Source of the DNA: Nocardioides sp. Root122
GTDB taxonomy: Bacteria > Actinomycetota > Actinomycetes > Propionibacteriales > Nocardioidaceae
Length of the DNA stretch: 64,000 bases
Assembly: GCF_001425025.1 (NCBI RefSeq)
Contig: NZ_LMDE01000010.1
Coordinates: 227,995-291,994 of the forward strand
Direction: 5' to 3'
The translations under genes and the position numbers were made by a program. The notes under the pieces were generated by a model. It was not told the origin of the DNA and searched no databases. It worked only from the letters and a program-made list of their open reading frames with translations. This document shows positions 25,780 to 33,841 of this stretch, one piece after another (within the stretch, counting starts at the first letter, position 1; each line of letters starts with the position of its first letter).

Positions 25780-26241
25780 TCAGCTGGCTCCGGCGCGGGC
25801 TCCGTCGCCGCTGACCCCGCGGCCGACCACGGTGACCGGGACGCCGAGGTGGCCCAGACGGTGCGGGAGGTCTTGGTGCAGACGGGCCGCGAGCGCGTGC
25901 TCATGGACCGCGAGCATGATCTCGTCGATCGGTTCGGCGTGCAGGACGTGCTTTACGGTGTCCATCGGGTCGTGCTGGACGGAGACGGAGCCGACCACGT
26001 GGCCTCGGGCGGCTCGTTCGAGCTCGGGGAGCGCGGCGCGCAGCACCTGCTCGGCTGCGGCTGCCTTGTCGTGGCGTTCGGGGTGGAGGAGGTGGACCTC
26101 GGCGCGGGCGGGGTTCGGGACGACGACGCGGAACTGCGTAGGGGTCTGTGCCGTCCGGTGTTCGATCGCCTCGACCAGCTCGGGGGTGGGTTCAGCGGTG
26201 TCGGTGACGATCAGTACGCGGCGAGGGTGTGTGTCGTTCAC
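25780..26241 (-). CDS. USP-like alpha/beta protein
   Basis: 153 residues. The order of strands and helices (RRVLIVTDTAEPTPELVEAI, FRVVVPNPA, GHVVGSVSV, IDEIMLAVHEHALAARLHQD, GVPVTVV) matches the universal stress protein fold, though the ATP-binding G-2x-G-9x-G motif is not evident. The GTG at 26241 has AAGGAG about eight bases upstream. It lies 18 bases after the COG4705 gene, so the two are probably one operon. Function unknown; binding or stress signalling is a family-level guess. Confidence 0.65.
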   Translation of the reverse strand: MNDTHPRRVLIVTDTAEPTPELVEAIEHRTAQTPTQFRVVVPNPARAEVHLLHPERHDKAAAAEQVLRAALPELERAARGHVVGSVSVQHDPMDTVKHVLHAEPIDEIMLAVHEHALAARLHQDLPHRLGHLGVPVTVVGRGVSGDGARAGAS

Positions 26242-26258
26242 GGGTCTTCTCCTTGTGG

Positions 26259-27059
26259 TCAGGCGGTGGGTCGGGCCTCGAGGAGCCGAGGCTCTTCCTC
26301 CGTACGGTCGACGTTGGTGACACTGAGGTAGGCCACGGTGGCAGTGATGGCGCTCAGGAACAGGACCGAGGTCCACAAGGTGCCGAGGCCGAGTCCGCCC
26401 TCGGCGCGGGGCGCGGCGAGGAAGTCGCCGATGTTGGCACCCAACGGGCGGGTGAGGATGTAGGCCAGCCAGAAGGACAGCACCGGACCCATCAGGCCCG
26501 TTCGCCAGCCGAGGAAGACGGCTGCGATGAGGCCCGCGGGGAGCAGGATCGAGGGCCCCGGACCCCAGCCGGTGAGTTCTAGCGTCCAGTCGCCGACGGC
26601 GGTGCCCAAGGCAAAGGTCACGAGCACCACCAGCCAGTACCAGGCCTCACGCTGGGTTGTGTTGATGGAGTGGATCGACAGGGTGCGCTCGCGGGCGTAC
26701 CAGACGCTGAAGACCACGGCGAGCAGGACCGAGAAGACGGTCGAGCTGATCCACAGCGGCACACCGCGCGCATCGGTCAGGTTGTCGGTGAGCAAGGTGC
26801 CCACCACGCTGATCAGCACCACGCTGAGCCAGTAGATCCACGGCACGTAGCGCGTCTTGCGGAACTGGAGGACCAGCGCGATGACCAGTGCGGCACCGAA
26901 GAGCAGTGTGGTGTTGGTCAGACCGAAGCCGAGGGTCTCGTTGATGTAGTCGGCGAAGCTCTCCCCGACGGTGGTGCACAGGATCTTGATGACCCAGAAC
27001 CAGACGATGACCTCGGGGACCTTGTTCGCCAGACGGCGGGTGGCGGTGTCGGTACTCAT
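26259..27059 (-). CDS. COG4705-type membrane protein
   Basis: 266 residues, about eight helices in repeated units. KVPEVIVWFWVIKILCTTVG and GESFADYINETLGFGL at the start, and TFALGTAVGDWTLELTGWGP later, match the repeat of the uncharacterised COG4705 membrane-anchored family. The start is taken at ATG 27059 (MSTDTATRRLANKVPEV) by family habit; ATG 27071 and GTG 27080 in the same frame are possible because AGGA lies nearer to them. The function of the family is not known. It shares an operon with the USP-like gene. Confidence 0.75.
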   Translation of the reverse strand: MSTDTATRRLANKVPEVIVWFWVIKILCTTVGESFADYINETLGFGLTNTTLLFGAALVIALVLQFRKTRYVPWIYWLSVVLISVVGTLLTDNLTDARGVPLWISSTVFSVLLAVVFSVWYARERTLSIHSINTTQREAWYWLVVLVTFALGTAVGDWTLELTGWGPGPSILLPAGLIAAVFLGWRTGLMGPVLSFWLAYILTRPLGANIGDFLAAPRAEGGLGLGTLWTSVLFLSAITATVAYLSVTNVDRTEEEPRLLEARPTA

Positions 27060-27130
27060 GCGGGCAACCATGACGGTCACGTCCTGACTCTCACCTGAAT
27101 CACGGGACTCGGAACCGGCGCCAGGACTCG

Positions 27131-28159
27131 TCAGGACGCCGTCTTCAGCCCGAAAGCGCCGAGCAGGGAGGGGGCACCGTCCGCCCGGTTCAAGGGGACG
27201 CTGCCGCTGACCTCCGAGAGCGACCGGGACAGCGAGAGGTGGCTCAGCGGCTTGGTCACGACCACGCCGTGGAGAGCGGGATTGGCCACCATGGTCAGGA
27301 CATGGTTGCCGTGGTGGCGGTCATCCTCGTCGGCGGTCACCACGATGGTCAGGTGGCCGGACTTCCAGTCAGGACCCTTCAGCAGCCGCGTGACCTGGTT
27401 GGAGAGCCAGGCGTCTGCCGAGGCCAGGGAGCAGTCGTGGGCGTCGTTGCACAGGTTGGGGATCACCAGCGAGACCGTCGGGAGTCGGGCGCGGCTGGCC
27501 GCTGCCGACAGGGCGTCGAGAGGGACGTCGTACTGCCGGCACAGGCTGCGCTCGTCGAGGAAGTAGGTCCATGGATTGTGCCTGACGGCGTACCGTGACC
27601 CCCCGTCGGTCAAGGCACACTTCCCGGGCATGCCGTCGGCGTACACCGCTGCCGTGTGGCCCGCGCGCACTGCCTGCCCGAGCACGGTAGGACCGTGCAG
27701 GGCGCGGACTTCGGGGTTGCGGTCATCGGTCACGCCCTGAGTCGACCCGCTCACGATCGCGAGGTAGTTGGGCAACGAGGGGTGGGTCATCGCGGCGTAG
27801 CCGGTGGCCCGGCCATAGGTCGATGCCAGACCGTAGGTGAACGGCATCTGGTCACGCATCTGGTCCAGTGAGTGGTTCTCCACGATGAACACCACGATCT
27901 TGCTGACCTTCGTCGCCTGTCCGGTCGCCCGTGAGGATGGCGCGTCCTTCGCCGCATCCGACCGCTGGGGCGGGCCAGCGTTCGTTGCGCAGCCCGCAAC
28001 CAGCAGGGCGGTCACCGTCGCCAGGCCCACCGACCGTCCTAGTTGGCGCAACCGGCCAACCTGAACGCCAGCCCGGCCCCCCATCGTGCTGCTCAGCCAC
28101 GGTGCGCGAGGGTGCACAGCACACTCGTTCTGCTGCCTACGGCGCGCGATCACAGGCAT
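27131..28159 (-). CDS. Lipoprotein phosphatase (phosphoesterase/SapM-like family)
   Basis: 342 residues from ATG 28159, or 317 from ATG 28084. The mature domain has IVVFIVENHSLDQM (metal and nucleophile-region start of the phosphoesterase family), THPSLPNYLAIVSGSTQGV, SLVIPNLCNDAHD and TIVVTADEDDRHHGNH, as in acid phosphatases related to mycobacterial SapM. The lipobox is LLVAGC, so the protein is exported and lipid-anchored. GACCAT lies six bases before ATG 28159 and an 11-bp GTTCA repeat lies 17 bases further up, favouring the long form with a 25-residue extended n-region. The GTTCA box resembles PHO boxes, so phosphate control is possible. Confidence 0.8.
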   Translation of the reverse strand: MPVIARRRQQNECAVHPRAPWLSSTMGGRAGVQVGRLRQLGRSVGLATVTALLVAGCATNAGPPQRSDAAKDAPSSRATGQATKVSKIVVFIVENHSLDQMRDQMPFTYGLASTYGRATGYAAMTHPSLPNYLAIVSGSTQGVTDDRNPEVRALHGPTVLGQAVRAGHTAAVYADGMPGKCALTDGGSRYAVRHNPWTYFLDERSLCRQYDVPLDALSAAASRARLPTVSLVIPNLCNDAHDCSLASADAWLSNQVTRLLKGPDWKSGHLTIVVTADEDDRHHGNHVLTMVANPALHGVVVTKPLSHLSLSRSLSEVSGSVPLNRADGAPSLLGAFGLKTAS

Positions 28160-28165
28160 GGGCCC

Positions 28166-28199
28166 ATGGTCCAAGGCCGTTGCTGAACCCTGCGTGAAC
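28166..28199 (-). promoter_or_regulatory. GTTCA direct repeat and -10 before the phosphatase
   Basis: Minus-strand GTTCA starts at 28199 and 28188 (11-bp period). The -10 GACCAT (28171-28166) starts 17 bases after the second repeat start and six bases before ATG 28159. This copy reads GTTCA where the others read CTTCA, and so resembles actinobacterial PhoP (PHO) boxes. Confidence 0.6.
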
Positions 28200-28228
28200 G
28201 GTGCTCGCGCGTGGCCCGCTGACCGGCC

Positions 28229-28532
28229 TCAGTCGCGTTCGCGCAGATCCGCGACAGTGGCGCTGGCACTGAGTCGTGAACCAACGAAGCTGGGTGCCGC
28301 GACGGCGGCGAGAGCCGCAATGGCCATGGATGTCAGGTAGGTCCAGGGGATCGCGAGAGCTGCTGGGGCTGGGTCGAACACCCCGGAGAGCACCTTGACC
28401 AGCATCAGGCTCATGGCCCACCCGATGAGCGCTCCGGCGGTCAGGCCGATCGCGGCCGCCAGCGCGAGGATGGCTGCTAGGGCGAGCTCGACACGAGTGA
28501 GTCCGCGCAGGTCGACGGCGGCCGGCTGGGCT
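28229..28532 (-). pseudogene. C-terminal fragment of an FtsX-type ABC permease
   Basis: The frame reads LRGLTRVELALAAILALAAA, GLTAGALIGWAMSLMLVKVL and SGVFDPAPAALAIPWTYLTS, ending ASATVADLRERD. This is the last two helices and closing cytoplasmic arm of an FtsX permease. No start codon or upstream portion of the roughly 400-800-residue protein is left, and no ATPase gene remains nearby. Confidence 0.65.
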
Positions 28533-28730
28533 GTACTCCTTCACCGTCCCCGATCCTGAGTCCGTGCCCGGGTTCGACGACGAGCCTCCGCACCCGGGGA
28601 GCGGTGCGGACACCGCAAGGAGGCACGCGGCGAAGACCGCAGCAGTGGGTCTTGATCGCCGGTGCCCCCTGGCCGGCGGTGGCGCGACCGGGGACGAGAG
28701 TTGCGGCAGGCGGTGCGGCGAGAGCTTCAT
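28530..28730 (-). pseudogene. N-terminal fragment of a lipoprotein
   Basis: ATG 28730 with GGAGG eight bases upstream starts a clear lipoprotein signal: a basic n-region, AAVFAACLLAVSAPLPGC with the lipobox cysteine, then a Ser/Gly linker (GSSSNPGTDSGSGTVKEY). After about 68 codons the frame runs out of phase into the FtsX fragment and becomes arginine-rich nonsense. The 5' end of one gene is thus fused to the 3' end of another, the scar of a deletion in a lipoprotein-ABC exporter cluster. Confidence 0.6.
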
Positions 28731-28768
28731 GGGACGGACCTCCGCGGGTGTGGACCACCACGACGCAA

Positions 28769-28790
28769 GGGTGCGGCTGAGGCCGCACCC
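28769..28790 (-). terminator. Hairpin after the PepSY gene
   Basis: Arms GGGTGCGGC and GCCGCACCC (nine perfect pairs) with a TGAG loop, 19 bases past the PepSY stop. Strong stem, no U-tract on the minus strand. Confidence 0.65.
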
Positions 28791-28808
28791 CTGCTGTGGC
28801 GGGGTGGA

Positions 28809-29132
28809 TCAGTTGCTGCCGGACTCGCTGTCGCCCTCGATGACGACGACCTGGTAGTTCTCGTCGAGGCGGATGTCGACCGTGGTTCCGTCGGTCTTGG
28901 TGACCTCGACCTCGTAGGTCGCGCCGTTCTCGTTGTCGGTCTCGACGCTGTTCGCCGTACCACCACCTGTCGCCTCGAGCGCAGCCGAGGTCGCGGCGTC
29001 GGCCTGCTCCTGGGTGTACTGGTGGCTCACCGGGCCGTCGTCCCCGCCGTTGGTCGCCACAGCAACACCACCACCGGTGACCGCCAGGGCGGCACCCACT
29101 CCGGCCGCGGCAACGATCGTTCGCTTGCGCAT
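28809..29132 (-). CDS. PepSY domain protein, exported
   Basis: 107 residues. An N-terminal signal or anchor (RKRTIVAAAGVGAALAVTGG) is followed by one PepSY domain: YTQEQADAATSAALEATGGG, then GATYEVEVTKTDGTTVDIRL. PepSY proteins act outside the membrane and often accompany two-component systems as modulators. The ATG at 29132 has GAGGAG just upstream; earlier starts are rejected. Its promoter faces that of the regulator at 29257, and each has a CTTCA direct repeat, so it is probably a target of that regulator. Confidence 0.85.
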   Translation of the reverse strand: MRKRTIVAAAGVGAALAVTGGGVAVATNGGDDGPVSHQYTQEQADAATSAALEATGGGTANSVETDNENGATYEVEVTKTDGTTVDIRLDENYQVVVIEGDSESGSN

Positions 29133-29166
29133 GACTCTCCTCTCTCGATCCTCCAAGGTCGGGACC

Positions 29167-29200
29167 AGCCTGCACGACTCGTGCTGAAGCCACCCTGAAG
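29167..29200 (-). promoter_or_regulatory. OmpR-type box and -10 before the PepSY gene
   Basis: Minus-strand CTTCA starts at 29200 and 29189 (11-bp period). The -10 CAGGCT (29172-29167) starts 17 bases after the second repeat start. Leader of about 28 nt with a ribosome binding site. Confidence 0.7.
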
Positions 29201-29217
29201 CGCCCGGCTGACTCCGA

Positions 29218-29250
29218 CTTCAGCGGGGCTTCAGCGGCGGCTGAGATGCT
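29218..29250 (+). promoter_or_regulatory. OmpR-type box and -10 before the response regulator
   Basis: Plus-strand CTTCA at 29218 and 29229 (11-bp period; CTTCAGCGG in both). The -10 GATGCT (29245-29250) starts 16 bases after the second repeat start and six bases before the GTG, so the mRNA is probably leaderless and the operon autoregulated. Confidence 0.65.
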
Positions 29251-29256
29251 GGCCGG

Positions 29257-29958
29257 GTGCGCATACTGGTCGTCGAGGACGACAAGCAGCTTGCGGCCGC
29301 GCTGCGGCGTGGGCTCGAGTCCGAGGGCCACGCGGTGGATGTCGCTCTGACCGGCACCGACGGTGAGTGGTACGCGAGCGAGAACACTTACGACGCGATG
29401 GTGGTGGACGTGATGCTGCCCGGCCTCACAGGTGACGCCCTGTGTGCCCGGCGTCGGGAGTCAGGGGACTGGACTCCTATCCTGATGCTCACTGCACGCA
29501 GTGGGCCGGAGCAGGAGGCGCGGGCGCTCGACGCAGGGGCCGACGACTTCCTGTCGAAGCCGTTCTCCTTCATGGTGCTCACCGCACGCCTACGGGCGCT
29601 GCTGCGGCGCGACAGCCGCGAGCGGCCCACCGTGCTGGAGGTCGGAGACCTGCGCCTCGATCCAGCGCTCCACCGGGTATGGCGAGGGGACACACTGGTC
29701 GACCTGACTCCCAAGCAGTTCTCCCTGCTTGAGTTCATGATGCGCCACGCCGACCACACCCTGTCCAAGACGACCATCTTGGAGCACGTCTGGGACTTCG
29801 CCTACGACGGACATCCCAACATCGTCGAGGTCTATGTACGCCAGCTGCGGCAGCGGATCGACGAGCCGTTCCAGCGAGCATCCCTTCAGACGGTCCGCTT
29901 GGTCGGCTACCGGGTCGTCGACGACCTGGCGCAGCCGGGAACGGCACGCGGGAGATGA
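29257..29958 (+). CDS. OmpR/PhoB family response regulator
   Basis: 233 residues. Receiver: VVEDDKQLAAALRRGL, AMVVDVMLPGLTGDAL (phosphoacceptor Asp), LMLTARSGPEQ, LSKPFSFMVLTARL. Winged helix: TTILEHVWDFAYDGHPNIVE and RQLRQRIDEPFQ. GTG start, probably leaderless. ATGA overlap with the kinase gene. It faces the PepSY gene across a 124-bp region holding two divergent copies of the CTTCA repeat, which suggests that it binds both. Confidence 0.94.
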   Translation: MRILVVEDDKQLAAALRRGLESEGHAVDVALTGTDGEWYASENTYDAMVVDVMLPGLTGDALCARRRESGDWTPILMLTARSGPEQEARALDAGADDFLSKPFSFMVLTARLRALLRRDSRERPTVLEVGDLRLDPALHRVWRGDTLVDLTPKQFSLLEFMMRHADHTLSKTTILEHVWDFAYDGHPNIVEVYVRQLRQRIDEPFQRASLQTVRLVGYRVVDDLAQPGTARGR

Positions 29959-31313
29959 TGGGCAGACTGAGCTTGCGAGCCCGCGCCACGGTGCTCGGCA
30001 CCGTGGTGTTCGCCGTGCTCCTCACGTTGGGCTCGGTGTTGTTGGTCTCGACGCTGGAGAGCCGGATGACCGCCACCTCCGACCAGCTGTCCCGATCCCG
30101 TGTCGGCGACCTGCTGACCTTGGCTCGCCGCGGGGCCCTCCCGGCGACGCTGCGCAACGTCGACGAAAACGGTGTGGCTCAGGTCGTCCTGGCGGACGGG
30201 ACCGTAGTTGCCGCGTCTCCCAATGTCATGGGCGCGCCGGCGGTAGCAGCGCTTCATCCCGGCGCACGCGCCGAGACCAGCACGTTCCCGGCGCCCGACG
30301 ACACGGAGACCGAGACCTACCGGTTCTGGTACGCCTCCGGCCCGAGCCCGGCCGGAACGGTCACTGTGTATGCCGGCAACAGTCTCGAGACGGTCTCCGA
30401 GGCGTCCCGAGCTCTCCGCTGGGCCCTGGGTGTCGGCGTTCCCGTCGTCGTGGCCCTGCTCGGGGTGGCGATCTGGCTGGTCCTGGGCCGGGTGATCGGA
30501 CGCCTGGACCGCATCCGGGCCGAGGTCGACCGCATCTCGGAGGAGAACCTCGACGCACGCGTGGCCGGTGACGGGGTCCCCGACGAGGTCGGCCGTCTTG
30601 CCGCGACGATGAACGCGATGCTCGAGCGTCTCGACACGGCCGCGCGGCGGCAGCGTGACTTCGTGGCCGATGTGTCTCATGACCTGCAGAGCCCCCTGGC
30701 CGCGCAGCGGGTCGCTCTCGAAGTGGCCCTGACGACGCCGGACACTGTCGACACCGTTCGCCTGCGCGACGAGGTGCTGGGCGCAACCGCCGACATGGAG
30801 CGCCTGGTAGGAGACCTGCTGGTCATCGCCTCCATGGACGCCAGCACAGGCCCCGCAGCCGTGTTGATGGACCTGGACAGCGTGGTCCTCGAGGAAGCAG
30901 CGCGCGCCCGGGTGGGCGGGGCCGTCGAGGTGGACACCTCCGCCGTCTCAGCCGCGCCGGCGTACGCGGACCCGGGTGATGTCCGCCGCATCGCCCGCAA
31001 CCTGCTGGAGAACGCTCTCGCCCACGCTGGCAGTCGGATAGAGCTGTCCGTAGAGGTCGCCGATGTCGGCTCCGGACCGTGGGCAGAGCTGCTCATCGCG
31101 GATGACGGAGCTGGAGTAGCGGCGGAGCACCGGGACCGGATCTTCGACCGCTTCTATCGGGCCGACACCGCTCGGCCTCGTCACGGCAGCGGACTGGGTC
31201 TGTCGATCGCCCGCGAGCTCGCCGAGCGGAACGGCGGCACCCTCGACCTGGTCGTCACGCAGCCTGGCGCAACATTTCGGTTGAAGCTCCCCGGTTCGCC
31301 GACGGCCGCTTAG
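29955..31313 (+). CDS. Sensor histidine kinase
   Basis: 452 residues. Helix 1 at about 13-35, extracytoplasmic sensor of about 110 residues, helix 2 near 155-178, HAMP, H-box FVADVSHDLQSPLAAQRVAL, N-box IARNLLENALAHAGS, G1 IADDGAGV and G2 RHGSGLGLSIARELAE. The H-box has Asp in place of the usual Glu after the phospho-accepting His (SHDL instead of SHEL), a known variant. ATG at 29955 overlaps the regulator's stop. Partner of the regulator at 29257. Confidence 0.93.
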   Translation: MMGRLSLRARATVLGTVVFAVLLTLGSVLLVSTLESRMTATSDQLSRSRVGDLLTLARRGALPATLRNVDENGVAQVVLADGTVVAASPNVMGAPAVAALHPGARAETSTFPAPDDTETETYRFWYASGPSPAGTVTVYAGNSLETVSEASRALRWALGVGVPVVVALLGVAIWLVLGRVIGRLDRIRAEVDRISEENLDARVAGDGVPDEVGRLAATMNAMLERLDTAARRQRDFVADVSHDLQSPLAAQRVALEVALTTPDTVDTVRLRDEVLGATADMERLVGDLLVIASMDASTGPAAVLMDLDSVVLEEAARARVGGAVEVDTSAVSAAPAYADPGDVRRIARNLLENALAHAGSRIELSVEVADVGSGPWAELLIADDGAGVAAEHRDRIFDRFYRADTARPRHGSGLGLSIARELAERNGGTLDLVVTQPGATFRLKLPGSPTAA

Positions 31314-31450
31314 GCACGAGACCGCATCCTCGACCGTCTCCCCGTCGCTCGACGATGGCGATCGACGGGGGATCGATCACTCAGTTGGTCTCGCCGGAGT
31401 CGGCGTTCGCCGTGGCGAGCCCCCCGATGCCCAGGCCACCGACGACGCGC

Positions 31451-31510
31451 CATCCGGGTGAGGTGCTGGCCAAGACCGCGATCGTGCAGAGTGTGTGGGA
31501 CATGAAGTCG
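31451..31510 (+). pseudogene. Relic of a third response regulator (winged-helix piece)
   Basis: HPGEVLAKTAIVQSVWDM is the recognition-domain stretch found in OmpR winged helices (compare AGDVLTKAEILENVWDF in the regulator at 23656). Nothing of the receiver domain precedes it. Confidence 0.55.
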
Positions 31511-31539
31511 CTCGAGGTGCGTCGACCCCGGACGGACCA

Positions 31540-31911
31540 GTAACGATCCTGGTCGCCCAGAGTCTGGAACTGGTCAGTGAGTCGACTGCGATCGTCGGGG
31601 GGCTGCTCGCTGTGGGCTATCGCACGACGAGATCAGTCGCCTCGCCGAGACCATGAACGCCATGCTCAGCAGGTTGGACGCCGCCAGCGCCAGCCAGCGG
31701 CAGTTCGTGGCCGACGCCTCCCACGAGCTGCGCAGCCCGCTGGCCACCATTCGAGCTGTCCACGAGATCGCGGCGCTGCACCCGGGCACCCAGGACTGGG
31801 ACGAGGCGAACCGTGAGGTCTTGGGCGAGCTGGACCGCGTCGACCGGCTCGTTGCCGACCTGGTGCTGCTTGCCCGAGCAGACGAACGCGGAACGCTGGC
31901 TCGCGAGCAGC
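31540..31911 (+). pseudogene. Relic of a third sensor histidine kinase
   Basis: Two kinase pieces remain in separate frames. VTILVAQSLELVSESTAIVG followed by GLLAVG fits the end of a sensor domain and the second membrane helix, then stops. From 31626 the frame reads DEISRLAETMNAMLSRLDAA, FVADASHELRSPLATIR (H-box) and LDRVDRLVADLVLLARADER, the HAMP exit and HisKA. The ATPase domain is missing. The H-box is nearer to the kinase at 24333 than to the one at 29955, so it may have been a second paralogue. Confidence 0.7.
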
Positions 31912-31954
31912 CCATGCCGGCCGTGGGCCGCGCTGAGGCCGCAAACGAACGAGA

Positions 31955-32010
31955 AACGACCCCTGACGCTGGAAGACGTTGGAAGGTGTCTTCGCAGGTC
32001 AGGGGCCGTT
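31955..32010 (-). terminator. Long nested hairpin after glnA
   Basis: Outer arms of 13 bases (31955-31967 and 31998-32010) pair fully if one G-U is allowed on the minus strand; an inner GAAGAC/GTCTTC pair (31972-31977, 31988-31993) extends it. It is followed on the minus strand by TTCTCGTTTG, a weak U-rich tail. It starts 38 bases past the glnA stop and may act in both directions. Confidence 0.75.
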
Positions 32011-32047
32011 CTCAGGCGCCTAGCCGGTGGGCGTCACCCACGCGGAA

Positions 32048-33469
32048 CTAGATGTCGTAGTAGAGCTCGAACTCGTGGGGGTGCGGGCGCAGCTGGACCG
32101 GGGCGATCTCCTGGGTCCGCTTGAAGTGGATCCACGTCTCGATCAGGTCGTCGGTGAAGACACCGCCGGCCGTGAGGTAGTCGTGGTCCTCCTCCAGCGC
32201 GTCGAGCACGGCGCCGAGGCTGGTCGGCACCTGGTCGATCTCGGCCATCTCGTCCGGCGGCAGCTCGTAGATGTCCTTGTCGATCGGCGCGGCGGGCTCG
32301 ATCTTGTTCTGCACGCCGTCGAGACCGGCGAGCATCAGGGCCGAGAAGGCGAGGTAGGGGTTCGCCGAGGGGTCGGGGAAGCGGGTCTCGACACGCTTGG
32401 CCTTGGGGTTCGCGCCCGTGATCGGGATGCGGACCGAGGCGGAGCGGTTGCGCGAGGAGTAGACCAGCGAGATCGGGGCCTCGTAGCCGGGCACCAGGCG
32501 GTGGTAGGAGTTCACCGTCGGGTTGGTGAAGGCCAGCAGCGACGGGGCGTGCGCCAGGATGCCGCCGATGTACCAGCGGGCCATGTCGGACAGGCCGGCG
32601 TAGCCGGTCTCGTCGAAGAACAGCGGCTCGCCGTCCTTCCACAGCGACTGGTGCACGTGCATGCCCGAGCCGTTGTCGCCGAAGATCGGCTTCGGCATGA
32701 AGGTGACGGACTTGCCCTGCTCCCACGCGGTGTTCTTGATGAGGTACTTGAACTTCATCACGTCGTCGGCCGCGCGCAGCAGCGTGTCGAAGCGGTAGTT
32801 GATCTCGGCCTGGCCGGCGGTGCCGACCTCGTGGTGGGCGCGCTCGACGAGCAGGCCGCACGCCTCGAGGTTCTTGACCATGTCGGCGCGCAGGTCGCTG
32901 TAGTGGTCGTAGGGCTCGACGGGGAAGTAGCCGCCCTTGAGGCGGGTCTTGTAGCCCTTGTTCTGGCCGTCGTCCTTGCCGGAGTTCCACCAGCCTTCGA
33001 CGGAGTCGATGTGGTAGTAGCCCTCGTTGACGCCCGTGCTGTAGCGGACGTTGTCGAAGATGTAGAACTCGGCCTCGGGGGCGAAGTACGCGGTGTCCGC
33101 GATGCCGGTCGAGTCGAGGTACGCCAGCGCCTTGCGCGCGATGTTGCGCGGGTCGCGGCTGTAGGCCTCGCCGGTGATCGGGTCGTGGATGAAGAAGTTG
33201 ACGTTGAGGGTCTTGGAGCGGCGGAACGGGTCGAGGTACGCCGTGGTCGGGTCCGGGAACAGCGACATGTCGGACTCGTTGATGGCCTGGAAGCCGCGGA
33301 TGGAGGAACCGTCGAAGCCGAGGCCGTCGTCGAAGACGCTCTGGTCGAACGAGGACGCCGGCACCGTGAAGTGCTGCATCACGCCCGGCAGGTCGCAGAA
33401 GCGGACGTCGATCATCTCGACGCCCTCGTCCTTGACGAACTTGAGGAGCTCATCGGAGTTGTTGAACAT
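32048..33469 (-). CDS. glnA: Glutamine synthetase type I
   Basis: 473 residues, the full length of bacterial GSI. It joins ammonia to glutamate with ATP and works as a cytoplasmic dodecamer. Visible motifs: [14 protein letters not shown] at the N-terminus, [10 protein letters not shown], the metal-binding [11 protein letters not shown], the ATP-site [20 protein letters not shown]. The adenylylation-loop region ([20 protein letters not shown]) carries the Tyr expected for GSI-beta control by GlnE. ATG at 33469 has GGAGG seven bases upstream. A GlnR-type operator and -10 lie upstream (33547-33600). Confidence 0.97.
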   Translation of the reverse strand: MFNNSDELLKFVKDEGVEMIDVRFCDLPGVMQHFTVPASSFDQSVFDDGLGFDGSSIRGFQAINESDMSLFPDPTTAYLDPFRRSKTLNVNFFIHDPITGEAYSRDPRNIARKALAYLDSTGIADTAYFAPEAEFYIFDNVRYSTGVNEGYYHIDSVEGWWNSGKDDGQNKGYKTRLKGGYFPVEPYDHYSDLRADMVKNLEACGLLVERAHHEVGTAGQAEINYRFDTLLRAADDVMKFKYLIKNTAWEQGKSVTFMPKPIFGDNGSGMHVHQSLWKDGEPLFFDETGYAGLSDMARWYIGGILAHAPSLLAFTNPTVNSYHRLVPGYEAPISLVYSSRNRSASVRIPITGANPKAKRVETRFPDPSANPYLAFSALMLAGLDGVQNKIEPAAPIDKDIYELPPDEMAEIDQVPTSLGAVLDALEEDHDYLTAGGVFTDDLIETWIHFKRTQEIAPVQLRPHPHEFELYYDI

Positions 33470-33546
33470 TCGGTTCCTCCTTGACGGCGACCAGCGCGCG
33501 TCGAGTTGCAGCGTTCGGGAGCGGAGCCTCGTTGCACCGTGCCCCC

Positions 33547-33600
33547 ACGCTAGAGGGGAGCAGTTTCCTGACCGTATCCCGATTGTTTCGGGCGTGTTAC
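33547..33600 (-). promoter_or_regulatory. GlnR-type operator and -10 of glnA
   Basis: On the minus strand four half-sites, GTAAC, GAAAC, GATAC and GAAAC, follow each other at exactly 11-bp steps (plus-strand 33596-33600, 33585-33589, 33574-33578, 33563-33567). This is the textbook actinobacterial GlnR box (gTnAC-N6-GaAAC, doubled). A -10 TAGCGT (33552-33547) follows, giving a leader of about 70 nt. Confidence 0.85.
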
Positions 33601-33841
33601 AGGTCGTCCGGGGAGTGGAGGGTCCGGACCCGCCCCAGGGGTGCGAAATCCACCCTTTGGGTTACTCGCGCGAAACCCCACGACGTTCTACCGTCGGTCA
33701 CGACTCGGGTACTGGCCGACGGAGCTGTGGGGCGCGACGGCCGGGGTCCTCGTCGCCTGCGGGGGAGGCGACGGGGGCTGCGAGAGTCGGGCTCGAGCGG
33801 TCGGCCACGGCCGGCGTGCAGGAGCCACCTACGCTGGGCGC

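Noticed and set aside
12300..32050. A mobile element as cause of the broken genes
   Set aside because: No transposase, integrase, terminal repeats or tRNA attachment site seen; base composition is like the rest. Deletions by recombination explain the scars.
33470..33840. A gene in the gap between glnA and the RDD gene
   Set aside because: Frames here are short shadows; the stretch holds the glnA leader, its GlnR promoter and the RDD promoter.
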